From DASXPG01 sp036493755 (GTDB taxonomy: Bacteria; Gemmatimonadota; Gemmatimonadetes; Gemmatimonadales; JACORV01): a DNA stretch of 43,190 nucleotides. The position numbers and the translations under genes were made by a program. Positions within the stretch are counted from its first letter, which is position 1. Every line of letters begins with the position of its first letter. The notes below the pieces were generated by a model. It worked only from the letters and a program-made list of their open reading frames with translations. It ran no database searches and was not told where the DNA came from. Location of the stretch: positions 1 through 43,190 of the forward strand of contig DASXPG010000017.1 of assembly GCA_036493755.1 (NCBI GenBank), read 5' to 3'. Of this stretch, positions 9,019 through 19,048 are shown piece after piece.

Positions 9019-10863
9019 TTATGGCGTCACCACCGGCAGCTCGATGTGCGACGGATACACGCTCGAGCGCTGGATCGCATGGGTCGCCCGGATGAAGTCC
9101 GAGGCTCGCGCCTCGAAGATGTTCGCTACGTAGCGCTGCGGGTTGCGGTCGATGACCGGGAACCAGGTGCTCTGCACCTGTACCATGATCCGGTGCCCCC
9201 GCCGGAAGGTGTATTCCTGCGGATGCATGTCGATGGAGAATGACTGGACCCGACCCGGCGTCAGCGCCTGCGGCCTGCCGGTGCCGTCGGCGAAGCGGCC
9301 CCGCAGTACGTCGTTCGCGATCATCAGCTCGAAGCCGTTCATCGGCGAGCCGGCGCTGTCCGCATCCTCGGGATACACATCGATCAGTTTGGCTATCCAG
9401 TCGGCGTCGCTGCCCGACGTCGACGCGAAGAGCCGGGCAACGATGTCCCCCGAAATAGTGAGATCCTCGGTCAGCGGCTCGGTAGACCAGGTGAGCACGT
9501 CGGGCCGGTGATCAACGAAGCGCTGGTCCTCAAGCAGCCAGGTGTACCAGCGCGAGCGCGCGCCGTAGGTCGGCTGGATGGGACGGGGGCGGTACGGCAC
9601 CGGCTTGGCGGGATCCGACAGGAAGGAGTCCGCCGCCGCGGGCCGTGTATCCGGCTCGAAAGCAAGCCGGCCGCCCTCGCGGAAATATAGGTTGCGCCGA
9701 TCCACGCCTTGCCGGCGCGGGAAGGCGTCGCTCTGCACCCACTGGTTCACACCGCTGCGCCACAACGTCGCCTCGCTGCGCGGGCAGTCGCTCTGGCGCG
9801 CCTTGAGGTAGCAGGCAAAGAACGGGCGCTGGATGGTGCGCCGGTATTCCAGGCCGGTCGAGTCGCCGAAATCGATGGCGCCAAGTTTGCGGCCGGGACC
9901 ACCCCATCCGCCGTGATTCCAGGGTCCGACCACGATGAAGTTGAGATTCGAGCTGTCGCGCTCCTCGAAGGCCGCGTACGTCGCCAGCGCACCGTAGAAA
10001 TCCTCCTGGTCCCACCACCCGGCGACATTCAGCGTCGGCACGCTCACCCGGTGCACATGCGCACGGATGTTGGGCACGCCCGCCTGCCGGACCCAGAATT
10101 CGTCGTAGTTCGGATGGCTGACAAAGTCGCGCCAGGTCGGAATGCGCCCGCCGAAGATGCTGTCCACGCGCGACAGCGGACCCAGGTTCAGATACCAGTC
10201 GTAGGTATCGGCGCGATCAAAGGGGAACTGCTGGACCTCGGTGCCCTGCTCCATCTCGTAGGCGTACTCGAAACCGTACGACAGCCGAAATGCGCCGTTG
10301 TGATGGAAGTCGTCGCCCTTCCACATGTCGGCGGGCGACGCCTGGGGCGATGCGGCGGCGAGCGCCGGGTGCGGCTCGAGCAGCGCCTGCACCACAAGCC
10401 AGCCGTCGTAGGAGACGCCGAGCATCCCGACTTTGCCGTTGTTGCCATCGGCGTGGTGGATCAGCCACTCGATGGTGTCGTACGCGTCCGTTGTCTCATC
10501 GATGGCCCTGGGATCCGATGGATTGGCACGGGGCGGCCGCTGCATCACGAAGGTGCCTTCGGAGCCGTAGTGTCCGCGCAGATCCTGAAAGGCGAAGATG
10601 TAACCGTCTTCGGCGAGCTCGCGCAGGTTGCCGCCGAACCGCCCGGCCGCATGATCGATCCCGTACGGCGTACGCAGAAAAAGAATCGGGAGCGGGCCGG
10701 ACCGGCTGGCCGGCGCGTAGACCGAGGTGTGCAGCCGGACGCCATCGCGCATGGCGACCAGGGTGTCGAGCACCTTGGTGTATGCCGGGGGCGGCGGCGC
10801 CTGTTGCGCCGAGGCAATCCGCGCCAGCAGGAGCAGCCCGGCCAACATGCTGCCCGTCTTCAT
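9019..10863 (-). CDS. Secreted CocE/NonD family alpha/beta hydrolase
   Basis: 614 residues. ATG at 10863 overlaps the TGA of the DinB-like gene (ATGA) and gives a clear signal peptide (MKTGSMLAGLLLLARIASAQ). The catalytic serine is Ser151 in GVSYDGW. GPWNHGGWG carries the likely catalytic His, and NVAGWWDQEDFYG lies near the expected Asp. The C-terminal 200 residues form the beta-sandwich domain of the X-Pro dipeptidyl-peptidase/cocaine esterase family. Members hydrolyse esters or amides (cocaine, glutaryl-7-ACA, alpha-amino acid esters); the substrate here is unknown. It acts in the periplasm or outside the cell. The position behind an ABC exporter in a coupled operon is a contextual hint only. 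Confidence 0.85.
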   Translation of the reverse strand: MKTGSMLAGLLLLARIASAQQAPPPPAYTKVLDTLVAMRDGVRLHTSVYAPASRSGPLPILFLRTPYGIDHAAGRFGGNLRELAEDGYIFAFQDLRGHYGSEGTFVMQRPPRANPSDPRAIDETTDAYDTIEWLIHHADGNNGKVGMLGVSYDGWLVVQALLEPHPALAAASPQASPADMWKGDDFHHNGAFRLSYGFEYAYEMEQGTEVQQFPFDRADTYDWYLNLGPLSRVDSIFGGRIPTWRDFVSHPNYDEFWVRQAGVPNIRAHVHRVSVPTLNVAGWWDQEDFYGALATYAAFEERDSSNLNFIVVGPWNHGGWGGPGRKLGAIDFGDSTGLEYRRTIQRPFFACYLKARQSDCPRSEATLWRSGVNQWVQSDAFPRRQGVDRRNLYFREGGRLAFEPDTRPAAADSFLSDPAKPVPYRPRPIQPTYGARSRWYTWLLEDQRFVDHRPDVLTWSTEPLTEDLTISGDIVARLFASTSGSDADWIAKLIDVYPEDADSAGSPMNGFELMIANDVLRGRFADGTGRPQALTPGRVQSFSIDMHPQEYTFRRGHRIMVQVQSTWFPVIDRNPQRYVANIFEARASDFIRATHAIQRSSVYPSHIELPVVTP

Positions 10864-11375
10864 GATCCCTGGATCCGCTGCGTCAGCGCCGGTACCAGGC
10901 CGAGCATGCGCGCGTACATCGCCAGCTGGCCGCGGTGGTACCACTCGTTGGCCATCGCATGATGGACCCAGGCGATCTTGGTTCCCTGCTTGCCGTCGAA
11001 ACGGGTGTGAAACTGGAGCAATGCCAACTCACCCTGGCCGCGGAATTTCCTGTCGGCGTCTTTCATCTGGGAGCGCAGCAGCGAGAGGAGCTGTGCTTTG
11101 GTCTTCGCTTTCCAGGCGGGCTTAGCGTACATGCCGAGCAGCTTGGGCCAGGGCGCCCGCAGCAGGTTGGTGTCGGGGCGGGTGAATTCGCCAGTCGCCA
11201 TCATCGCGACTTCGAGGATGTGCTGGATCTGCTCGCGCACGGTGCGCACCTCGGGTGACGGACGAAAATCCATTTTGGCCGAGGGGATGTTCTCGACCTC
11301 CTCGATCACCCCCGCCCGCACATCGTGCCACGCCTCCAGGACCTCGTCCAGCCTGCTCTTGAGCTCGGCCATCAT
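10860..11375 (-). CDS. DinB-like four-helix metalloprotein
   Basis: 171 residues, all helical in appearance. Histidines at the positions expected for the DinB/YfiT metal site are visible in QIQHILEVA, HHAMANEWYH and the following RGQLAMYARMLG, a typical DinB ending. ATG at 11375 overlaps the stop of the cupin gene. DinB-superfamily enzymes include bacillithiol, mycothiol and glutathione transferases and many uncharacterised proteins, so no substrate is assigned. It lies between the cupin and hydrolase genes with overlaps on both sides. Confidence 0.75.
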   Translation of the reverse strand: MMAELKSRLDEVLEAWHDVRAGVIEEVENIPSAKMDFRPSPEVRTVREQIQHILEVAMMATGEFTRPDTNLLRAPWPKLLGMYAKPAWKAKTKAQLLSLLRSQMKDADRKFRGQGELALLQFHTRFDGKQGTKIAWVHHAMANEWYHRGQLAMYARMLGLVPALTQRIQGS

Positions 11376-11788
11376 GACGCTCCGGGTGAAGAAGTCAGCG
11401 GTGAAAGAAGCTGATCGCGGGCCACGTCGGGCGCGGCGGGATCGTGTTCGACGGTGTTGAATGCCACCAGGATCTGCGGCTCGTCGCCATCGTTGCGGAC
11501 GGCATGGGCGACGCCGGGCGGGAAGAGGCAGCGCATCACCGCACCCGGCGCGACCTGCACGTCGCGCAGCGCGCCGGATTCGCGGACCCGGATGAGCGCC
11601 GGACCCACCACGGTGAGGATCTCGGTGCCGCGGGCGTGAACGTGGTTGCCCCGCACCGCGCCGGGACGCGTCATCACCACGTGGACATTGCGCTGGCCCG
11701 GCAGGTCATCGGCCCCGGCCGGCTCGAAGACATAGCCACGATCGTCGGACTTCACCGCGAGCAGCTGGAACGAGGCCACCGCACTCAT
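11372..11788 (-). CDS. Single-domain cupin
   Basis: 138 residues from ATG 11788, which overlaps the permease stop (ATGA); the open frame runs further upstream but inside the permease gene. Cupin motif 1 is visible as GAVRGNHVHARGTEIL (two His and a Glu as metal ligands) and motif 2 as PPGVAHAVRN. The shape resembles WxcM/FdtA-like or CapF C-terminal cupins used in nucleotide-sugar chemistry, but no sugar genes are nearby. It may bind or isomerise the small molecule handled by the operon. That is speculation from context. Confidence 0.75.
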   Translation of the reverse strand: MSAVASFQLLAVKSDDRGYVFEPAGADDLPGQRNVHVVMTRPGAVRGNHVHARGTEILTVVGPALIRVRESGALRDVQVAPGAVMRCLFPPGVAHAVRNDGDEPQILVAFNTVEHDPAAPDVARDQLLSPLTSSPGAS

Positions 11789-12587
11789 CCGACGGCGCGC
11801 CGCATGAACGAGCGCAGTCCCAGTACCCAGAAGAGCGAGGTGATCACCGCGAGACCCACCAGCACCATCGGCAGGCCCATGTGCGGCTTGTCCGGCACCA
11901 GCACCGCACGCAATCCCTCGGCGATATAGGTCAGCGGATTGATCAGCACGCCGTACTTCATCGCCGGCACGGCATCGAGCCCGCGCCAGGGATAGTAGGC
12001 GCAACCGAACATGATCATCGGCGCGACGATGAGGCCGAACATGAGGCCGATCTGCTGCCCTTCGATCACCGTGCCGAGGTAGAGGCCCATCACCGAGAAG
12101 GCCGCGGCGCCGAAGATCGTCACCGCCAGGACTTCCGGCGCATGAATCAGCGACAGCCCTTCGATCGGTCCCATGATGAGGCGCGCCAGCGGCAGCACGA
12201 AGATCGCCGCGATCACCCCTTGTATCGCACCCATCATCACCTTTTCGAGCGCCACGAGCCGGTTGTCCACCGGCGCCAACAGCCGGTCCTCGATCTCCTT
12301 GGTGAAACCGAAGTCGGTGACCATCGGCAGCGAGACCGACTGGATCGCCGCGAAGGCGAGGCTCACCGCGAGGACCCCCGGCAACAGGGCCGAGGTGTAG
12401 CCGCGCTGGACGAATCCCATTTTCGGCAGCAGAAAGCCGAATACGATGGTGAACATCAGCGGCTGCATGGCGGTGCGCAGCAGGAAGAAAATCAGCTCGC
12501 GGCGCACCACGGTGATATCGCGCATGACCAGGGCCCAGAAGACGCGGCTGCTGGTGACCTTGTGCGCGGTCTGCCGAAGGGGAGCGC

Positions 12588-12591
<4 letters not shown>
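11785..12591 (-). CDS. ABC-2 type transporter permease
   Basis: 268 residues with six hydrophobic segments in the ABC-2 (DrrB/NodJ-like) arrangement; the motif PLTYIAEGLRAVLVP near the C-terminus is typical. The start is TTG at 12591, which overlaps the ATPase stop (TTGA). It forms an exporter with the ATPase encoded just upstream. ABC-2 exporters move drugs, lipids or polysaccharides out of the cell; the cargo here is unknown. Confidence 0.85.
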
Positions 12592-13619
<1,028 letters not shown>

Positions 13620-13661
13620 GGGCCAGTGAGTCTAACGGTCGGCGGTGAGCCTCGCCACGCG

Positions 13662-13696
13662 TGGAGAACAAACGAGGCCCGGCATGAGCCGGGCCT
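13662..13696 (-). terminator. Rho-independent terminator of the lipoprotein gene
   Basis: A perfect 9-bp stem (13675-13683 with 13688-13696) closes the loop ATGA. On the minus strand it is followed by CGTTTGTT. It lies 27 bases past the stop at 13723 and separates that gene from the exporter operon. Confidence 0.8.
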
Positions 13697-13722
13697 CCGA
13701 GCTGCGGAACGATTTCGTGGTC

Positions 13723-14544
13723 TCAGAAGGTGCAGGCGGACACCACTCGAGAAAGGAGATTGACGCTGCAGGTCGCGGTACCGCTGACGCCGCTCCCCGA
13801 GATCTTGAGCGTCACATTGCCCTGGGCATCGGCCGGGAAATCCACCTCGACGCGCCGCGAGAAGGTGCGGGTTCCGGGATTGGTACCGCCCACGACCGTC
13901 GTGCTGCCGCTGACGTTGCGAACGATGGTGCCGGAGACCGGATACAGGTTCGATGCGCGCGGCAGGTTCATCCGTATCGCAACCATCGAGTCGTTGTCGG
14001 ACTCCGCCATGGTCCGCGAGCGGGCGGTGCTGTCGGTGGTGCCGGCAAAGCGCGTGGTGTCGTTGAGGGTGCCATCGCCGTTGTGCAACCGGAACGTCTC
14101 GTGGCCGGCGAGGCCGCTGATATTGATGTGGAGCATCGCATGCACGGCGACCGTCATCGAGTCGGAGCCGTGCGGGCCAGTGAAGGACCGGGCGATGCTG
14201 CCGGTAACCGTGTCGGTGACGACCAGCGAATCGGTGGTGAGGCTGTCGCAGGCAACCTGCAGCGCGGTGCCCTGATAACAGGCACGGTGCCGCGCGAACG
14301 CGATATTCGGAGGCGAGTTCTGGTCGACGGCCGGCGGCGCCGCCATCGCCGAATCGTCGGTGCTGATCTCGGCGACCTCGACGGCGATGGCGGGCCCGGC
14401 GGAATTCACGACGTCGGAGCTGACCTGCTGATCGCTGACGACCTGGGTGTTCGGCGGGCTGGTATTGTTGTCCTTGCTGCACGCGCCGGCGGTCAACGCG
14501 GCAGCGGCCAGAATAATGACAGATGAGAGCCGTTTATGGCTCAT
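13723..14544 (-). CDS. Putative lipoprotein, function unknown
   Basis: 273 residues. ATG at 14544 is preceded by AAAGGAG at 8 bases. The N-terminus (MSHKRLSSVIILAAAALTAGACSKD) is a lipoprotein-like signal with Cys22, although the residue at -3 is Ala rather than the usual Leu. The remainder is Ser/Thr/Asp-rich beta-type sequence with four later cysteines (two near residues 89-99, two near the C-terminus) that could form disulfides. I do not recognise the family. It is monocistronic and ends at a strong terminator. Probably anchored in the outer membrane. Confidence 0.7.
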   Translation of the reverse strand: MSHKRLSSVIILAAAALTAGACSKDNNTSPPNTQVVSDQQVSSDVVNSAGPAIAVEVAEISTDDSAMAAPPAVDQNSPPNIAFARHRACYQGTALQVACDSLTTDSLVVTDTVTGSIARSFTGPHGSDSMTVAVHAMLHINISGLAGHETFRLHNGDGTLNDTTRFAGTTDSTARSRTMAESDNDSMVAIRMNLPRASNLYPVSGTIVRNVSGSTTVVGGTNPGTRTFSRRVEVDFPADAQGNVTLKISGSGVSGTATCSVNLLSRVVSACTF

Positions 14545-14679
14545 GGCAAATCTCCTTTGGATAGGCCGGCGAACTGTGCCGTGTCCGTTGTACCCGTCGG
14601 GCTCGAGGAGGTGTCGGCGCCGGGCCGGCCATTAAGAAGTCACAAAGACTTGACGGCTGAGCCGCGAAGGCCCATTACG

Positions 14680-16596
14680 GTGGAGATGCCACAGCCCGAA
14701 TCTCCCGATATCGCCGAACTCGTGCGGCGCATCGCCGCGCTGGAAAGCGCGGTGGAGCAACTCAACGCTTCGCGCGTCGCGGTGCGACCCAACGAACCAC
14801 GGCCACTGGCGCCCGCGAGGCCCGCCGAGGCAGCCACTCCGCCCCGTCCCAGGCCGCTGCCTCCGACGCTGATCACGCAAATGCAGCGTGACAAATCCGA
14901 GATCGACTGGGAGCAATGGTTCGGCTCGCGCGGCCTGCTGATCGTCGGCGTCGTCGCGCTGCTGATCGCCGGCGCCTTCTTCTTCAAGTACGCCATCGAC
15001 CATGGCTGGATCGCGCCGTGGGTGCGAGTCATCAGCGGCCTCATCGCCGGCGCGGTGCTGGCGTGGTTCGGCGAGCGGCAAGCGCGGCGCGGACTTCGCA
15101 GCTACGGCCTGGCGATGATCGGAGCCGGCGGTGGCCTCATCTATCTCGCCATCTGGGCGGCGGCCGGCCCCTACGCAATGATCGGCCGGCAAGCGGGAAC
15201 GATTCTGCTCGCAGCCGCGACCGCGGCGGTCGCCTGGCGCGCCGCCGAGCACGACGCCGAATCGCTGGCGATCTGGGCGGTCGTCGGCGCCTTCATCGCA
15301 CCGATATTTCTGCGCGCGCCCCAGCCCCGTTACGAGCTGCTGCTGGCGTACACCGCGGTGGTCGCTTACGCCTCGGGCGCCCTGTCGCATGGACGCAGCT
15401 GGCGCCGCGCCTTCGGCGTTACCGTCCTGGCGTACTTCGCGCTGACGCCGGTGCTGGCCTGGTCCATCATGCCCGAGGTCCCCGGACTCGCGTACATCAC
15501 CCTGGGATTTCTCGCGCTACTCCGCATCACCCGTCAGCACCCATGGCCCGAGTCGCGCGTCATTGGATTCCTGATCGCGTGGACGGTGATTCTTGTCGCG
15601 GCAACGGAGAATCACCCTGAAGCGCAACACGCCGCCTTGGTCGCGGCAGCGGCGATCATGATGGTGGCGGGCTGGTGGGACGCACGGCGCGATCCGCTCT
15701 TCCGGGTCAACGAGATCGGCCTCGAGGGACACGAAACGGTGTCGCACCAGAGCGCGCTCTTCGTACTCGGACCCGCCGCCTTCTGTCTCGCCGCGGGAAT
15801 CTCGCGTCCGGGAATCCTCAATTCATCGCCGGAGCTGGCGACCGTTTCCGTTTCCGCTCTCTACCTGCTGACCGGCTGGCGCGGACGTTGGGCGCCGTTC
15901 GTGGCCCTCGGCTTCGCGCTGATGGCGACCGCGATCGCACAGCAATGGAACGGCTCGATGCTGGTGATCGAGTGGAGCGGTGTCGCGCTGTTGACGGTGC
16001 TGGCCGAGAGGAAACTGGATCAGCGCGGCGGTCCGCCGATCGGCCTGGCGGTCGCAACCCTCGGACTTGTAGACCTCATTGGCGGACTGCTGGATGAGCT
16101 GAACGGCAGTGCCTTCACCGGCAGCTGGTCCGTCGCGCTCTACCTGTACGCCGCGGCAATCGCGGTGGCCGCCTGGGCGTGGCCGCGCCGCGCCGACGCG
16201 CCGGCGTGGCACCAGAAGGGCGCGGGGCTTCTCTGGACCGAGCTCGGCGTTGCGCTCCTGGTCGGCGGCACTGCGTTGCTGGATCATTTTTTCGCCGCGA
16301 GGATTTCGTACTGGAGCGCCGCGGAGCTCGCCGGCGATCTCGCCATCAGTATCTACTGGCTGGTCTTCGCCGCGATATTGGTGCGAATCGGCTTCTGGCT
16401 CGATCGTGGCGTCGTCCGCTCGGCGGGCCTCGTCGTCGCGGCCCTCGCGATCGTGAAGGTCGGGCTCTTCGACCTGTCGCGACTTGAAGCACTGTACCGC
16501 GTCGCCTCCTTCTTCGGACTGGCGCTCATTACACTTGGATTGGCATACGCCTACAATCGGCGCCTCAAGCGCGCCGCCGAAAGGACCATCACCTGA
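14680..16596 (+). CDS. DUF2339 polytopic membrane protein
   Basis: 638 residues from GTG 14680, which sits 9 bases after GAAGG; ATG 14686 is in frame but has no room for a ribosome binding site. A short helix (IAELVRRIAALESAVEQL) and a Pro-rich linker come first. Then WEQWFGSRGLLIVGVVALLIAG opens about 20 hydrophobic segments that fill the protein. The pattern of one long membrane domain after a coiled-coil-like N-terminus is that of the DUF2339 family, whose function is unsettled. It is coupled to the next gene by a CTGA overlap and divergent from the lipoprotein gene. Confidence 0.8.
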   Translation: MEMPQPESPDIAELVRRIAALESAVEQLNASRVAVRPNEPRPLAPARPAEAATPPRPRPLPPTLITQMQRDKSEIDWEQWFGSRGLLIVGVVALLIAGAFFFKYAIDHGWIAPWVRVISGLIAGAVLAWFGERQARRGLRSYGLAMIGAGGGLIYLAIWAAAGPYAMIGRQAGTILLAAATAAVAWRAAEHDAESLAIWAVVGAFIAPIFLRAPQPRYELLLAYTAVVAYASGALSHGRSWRRAFGVTVLAYFALTPVLAWSIMPEVPGLAYITLGFLALLRITRQHPWPESRVIGFLIAWTVILVAATENHPEAQHAALVAAAAIMMVAGWWDARRDPLFRVNEIGLEGHETVSHQSALFVLGPAAFCLAAGISRPGILNSSPELATVSVSALYLLTGWRGRWAPFVALGFALMATAIAQQWNGSMLVIEWSGVALLTVLAERKLDQRGGPPIGLAVATLGLVDLIGGLLDELNGSAFTGSWSVALYLYAAAIAVAAWAWPRRADAPAWHQKGAGLLWTELGVALLVGGTALLDHFFAARISYWSAAELAGDLAISIYWLVFAAILVRIGFWLDRGVVRSAGLVVAALAIVKVGLFDLSRLEALYRVASFFGLALITLGLAYAYNRRLKRAAERTIT

Positions 16597-17411
16597 AACG
16601 GCTCGCGATAGTGTTCCTCGCGTCGGCTCTGCCGGGCGTCCTCGTCGCGCAGGCGCCGCTGCTCGATCATCAGCTCGCATCCGCCGCCTGGCTCGACGCG
16701 CAGATTCCGACACTCACGGCCGGTGGTCCCAGCGCGGTTCTCATCCTCAATCCGGGCATGCGGCTGGCATTGACCCACGGCGGAACGATCGACGTGGTGG
16801 CCGAGCTGCCGTTCGTGTCGGCGACGCCGCCCTTCGACCCTCTCACGACCAGCAGCAGCTCGACCCTCACCGGCAATCCGTACATCGGACTGCGCTTCAC
16901 CCACGTCGACCGCTGGATCGACATCGGTGGACGACTGCCGATCGCCAGGCCGGATGCCGCGAGTCGCGGCTACCCCGACAGCGCCGCCATCTTCGGCGAC
17001 TTCGACCGGCACGAGGCCTACATCCCCGACATGGCCAGCGCCTCATTCGGTATCACCCAGACGACGTTCGGAGCGCGCGGCTTCGGCTCGCGGGTGGGTC
17101 TCTCCGCCCTTATCGATGTTCCGGTGCGCAGCAAGTCGAATGAGCACGTGGATCTCGATGCCAATCTGTATGCGCTCTTCGGCTACCTCGCGCCGCGCTT
17201 CGCCATCCTCGGCGGCGTGACGGTGAACGCGCTGCTGAATCGGAAGGTGAGCATTTACGGTGAGGCGGTGAGCGAACAGGCGCTGCTGGGGATCATTTTC
17301 CGGACCCCCTATGTCCGTCCGTCGTTCTCGATCCGGCTGCCGTTGAGCTCCAATCTCAGCAACCTCACCAAGTATGTCCTGCAGGCCGGCGTCGTGGTGG
17401 GAAAGCCCTAA
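16593..17411 (+). CDS. Exported beta-barrel-like protein with CTG start
   Basis: 272 residues if read from CTG 16593, which overlaps the upstream TGA as CTGA and lies 7 bases after AAAGGA. This start gives a textbook signal peptide (L/M-KRLAIVFLASALPGVLVAQA). The first standard start, GTG 16611, would remove the positively charged part. The mature part alternates hydrophobic and polar residues, carries many Gly/Asn turns and ends in hydrophobic strands, consistent with an outer-membrane barrel of transporter or porin type. The family is not recognised. The tight coupling suggests a joint role with the DUF2339 protein. Its stop overlaps the stop of the PAS gene on the other strand. Confidence 0.7.
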   Translation: MKRLAIVFLASALPGVLVAQAPLLDHQLASAAWLDAQIPTLTAGGPSAVLILNPGMRLALTHGGTIDVVAELPFVSATPPFDPLTTSSSSTLTGNPYIGLRFTHVDRWIDIGGRLPIARPDAASRGYPDSAAIFGDFDRHEAYIPDMASASFGITQTTFGARGFGSRVGLSALIDVPVRSKSNEHVDLDANLYALFGYLAPRFAILGGVTVNALLNRKVSIYGEAVSEQALLGIIFRTPYVRPSFSIRLPLSSNLSNLTKYVLQAGVVVGKP

Positions 17412-18157
17412 AGCTTCGCCGAAATCTCCCGGGCGATGACCGACGTGGCGATCACCGTGCCCGCGGTATCCTTCACCGGCGACAGCGTCATCGATACGCG
17501 GATCAGACCGCCGTCCTTTTTCTTCCGTTCGACCTCGAGATTCGTCACCTGCGCGCCGGCCTTCACCTGGCCGAGGTGCTGCGGCGTCTGGTCGCTCGTG
17601 AGGCGCGGCACCAGCATGGCCAGCGGGCGGCCGAGAACTTCGGAGGCGCGATAGCCGAAGATCCGCTCGGCGGCGGGATTCCAGCTCTCGATCACGCCGG
17701 CCAGCGAGGCGCTGACGATGGCGTCGTTGCTCGACTCTACGATCGCCGCCAGCCGCGCGCTCTCGGCTTCGGCGAGCTTGCGGCCCATGATGTCGCGCGC
17801 GGCGATGTAGATCGCGTCGTTCTCGACGTCGCTGGTGGCGGTCCACTGCAACCAGCGCGACGGACCGGCGGCGGTGCGGCAGCGGTTCTCGAACGTGAGC
17901 TGGACGCCCTCGGTCTTCAGCCGCCCGAGGGCGTGGACGCAGCCCTCACGGTCGTCCTCATGCACGAGATCGGCGATCGGCTTGCCTAACAGCTCGATCG
18001 CCGGCCTCCCGAGGGTGCGTTCCCATGATTCGTTGGCCTGGCGGACCTTGCCGTCGAGGCCGAGCACCGCGAGCAGATCGAGTGAGAGGGCGAAGAGCCG
18101 GTCGCGCTCGTGATCTTCACGGCGCCGGCTCGCGTTACGGCGATCGAGCATCTCCAC
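17408..18157 (-). CDS. Protein with two PAS domains and no output domain
   Basis: 249 residues. PAS-1 spans about 20-125 (LDLLAVLGLDGKVRQANESWERTLG) and PAS-2 about 135-245 (DAIVSASLAGVIESWNPAAERIFGY). Each ends in the strand pattern typical of PAS-PAC, and the protein stops right after PAS-2. No kinase, GGDEF or DNA-binding part follows. GTG 18157 directly follows the msrB stop; ATG 18151 is the alternative. It probably senses a ligand or redox state and passes the signal to a separate partner. Placement behind msrB hints at redox, weakly. Confidence 0.8.
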   Translation of the reverse strand: MEMLDRRNASRRREDHERDRLFALSLDLLAVLGLDGKVRQANESWERTLGRPAIELLGKPIADLVHEDDREGCVHALGRLKTEGVQLTFENRCRTAAGPSRWLQWTATSDVENDAIYIAARDIMGRKLAEAESARLAAIVESSNDAIVSASLAGVIESWNPAAERIFGYRASEVLGRPLAMLVPRLTSDQTPQHLGQVKAGAQVTNLEVERKKKDGGLIRVSMTLSPVKDTAGTVIATSVIAREISAKL

Positions 18158-18655
18158 CTAGGCTTTGACCCCCTGGCCGCCGGAGGCCGGCTCCGCGAGG
18201 CTGGCCAGATCCGTCGCCTCGACGAACACCAGGGAATCCGAATTCACGCAGTGCCGCTGACCCGTCGGACGCGGGCCGTCGTTGAAGACGTGGCCGAGGT
18301 GGCAGTCGCAGCGGGCGCAGAGAATTTCGGTGCGGCGCATCCCGAAGGCCGAGTCCTCGTGCGTCATGACGTTCTCCGGCGCGATCGGCTGAAAGAAACT
18401 CGGCCAGCCGGTCCCGGAGTTGAACTTGCTGTTGGACGAGAAGAGCGGGAGCCGGCAGCAGATGCAGGCGTACACGCCATCCTTCTTGTTGTCCAGCAGG
18501 TTGCCGCAGAAGGGCGCTTCGGTGCCCTTGCCGCGGGCGATCTGGTACTGCTCGCGGGTGAGCTGCGCCTTCCACTCCGCGTCGGACTTCACCACGCGGG
18601 GGAGATCGACCGGTCCGGTCAGCTCGGCGTTCTGATTGAAGACTCTGACTTTCAT
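18158..18655 (-). CDS. msrB: Peptide-methionine (R)-S-oxide reductase
   Basis: 165 residues. It reduces methionine-R-sulfoxide in proteins. The zinc site is visible as Cys64/Cys67 (CICC) and Cys113/Cys116 (CARC). The catalytic Cys136 lies in RHCVNSDSL. The family motif SGTGWPSF is present with Thr where other MsrB proteins have a resolving Cys; Cys50 in APFCGNLLDNKKDG may take that role, as in the subgroup this sequence resembles. No signal peptide, so cytoplasmic. ATG 18655 overlaps the cupin stop (ATGA). Confidence 0.95.
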   Translation of the reverse strand: MKVRVFNQNAELTGPVDLPRVVKSDAEWKAQLTREQYQIARGKGTEAPFCGNLLDNKKDGVYACICCRLPLFSSNSKFNSGTGWPSFFQPIAPENVMTHEDSAFGMRRTEILCARCDCHLGHVFNDGPRPTGQRHCVNSDSLVFVEATDLASLAEPASGGQGVKA

Positions 18656-19020
18656 GCGCTCCCCGTCGGTACGATGCCCGCGCCTTCAACCATGAGCATG
18701 ATGGTGCGCTCGAGCGCGCGGGTGCGGTGCTCGACGCCGCGCGGGACGACGATCCCCTTTCCTGGACCGAGCTCCACGGTCCGGCCCTCGAGATCGACCA
18801 GCAACTTTCCTTCGACCACGTAGAAGAACTCGTCATCGTCGTCGTGATGGTGCCAGTGGTACTCGCCCTTTACCACGCCGAGGCGCACGACGGAATCGTT
18901 CACCTTGCAGAGCGTCTGGTTGTACCAGGGATGCTTGACTGCGTCAACGACTTTCGGCACGTCGACGGTCTCGAGGGGCCCGAAGGCAATGTCGAGGTGC
19001 GTCTCGTAGGGGTAGTCCAT
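18652..19020 (-). CDS. Small cupin with histidine-rich metal site
   Basis: 122 residues from ATG 19020, with GGGAG just upstream; the open frame extends to 19128 but only through the end of the aminotransferase gene. The cupin core is YHWHHHDDDDEFFYVVEG (several His plus Glu, likely metal ligands) and a second motif VPRGVEHRTRA. Small cupins of this kind are often dioxygenase-like, isomerase-like or sensory; no substrate can be named. Coupled to msrB, which follows it. Confidence 0.75.
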   Translation of the reverse strand: MDYPYETHLDIAFGPLETVDVPKVVDAVKHPWYNQTLCKVNDSVVRLGVVKGEYHWHHHDDDDEFFYVVEGKLLVDLEGRTVELGPGKGIVVPRGVEHRTRALERTIMLMVEGAGIVPTGSA

Positions 19021-19048
19021 GATCTCCCGCCTGGTTCTGTCGAGTCTG

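Noticed and set aside
11789..12004. N-terminal extension of the cupin gene
   Set aside because: Arg/Ala-rich shadow inside the ABC permease gene; ATG 11788 with an ATGA overlap fits the operon pattern.
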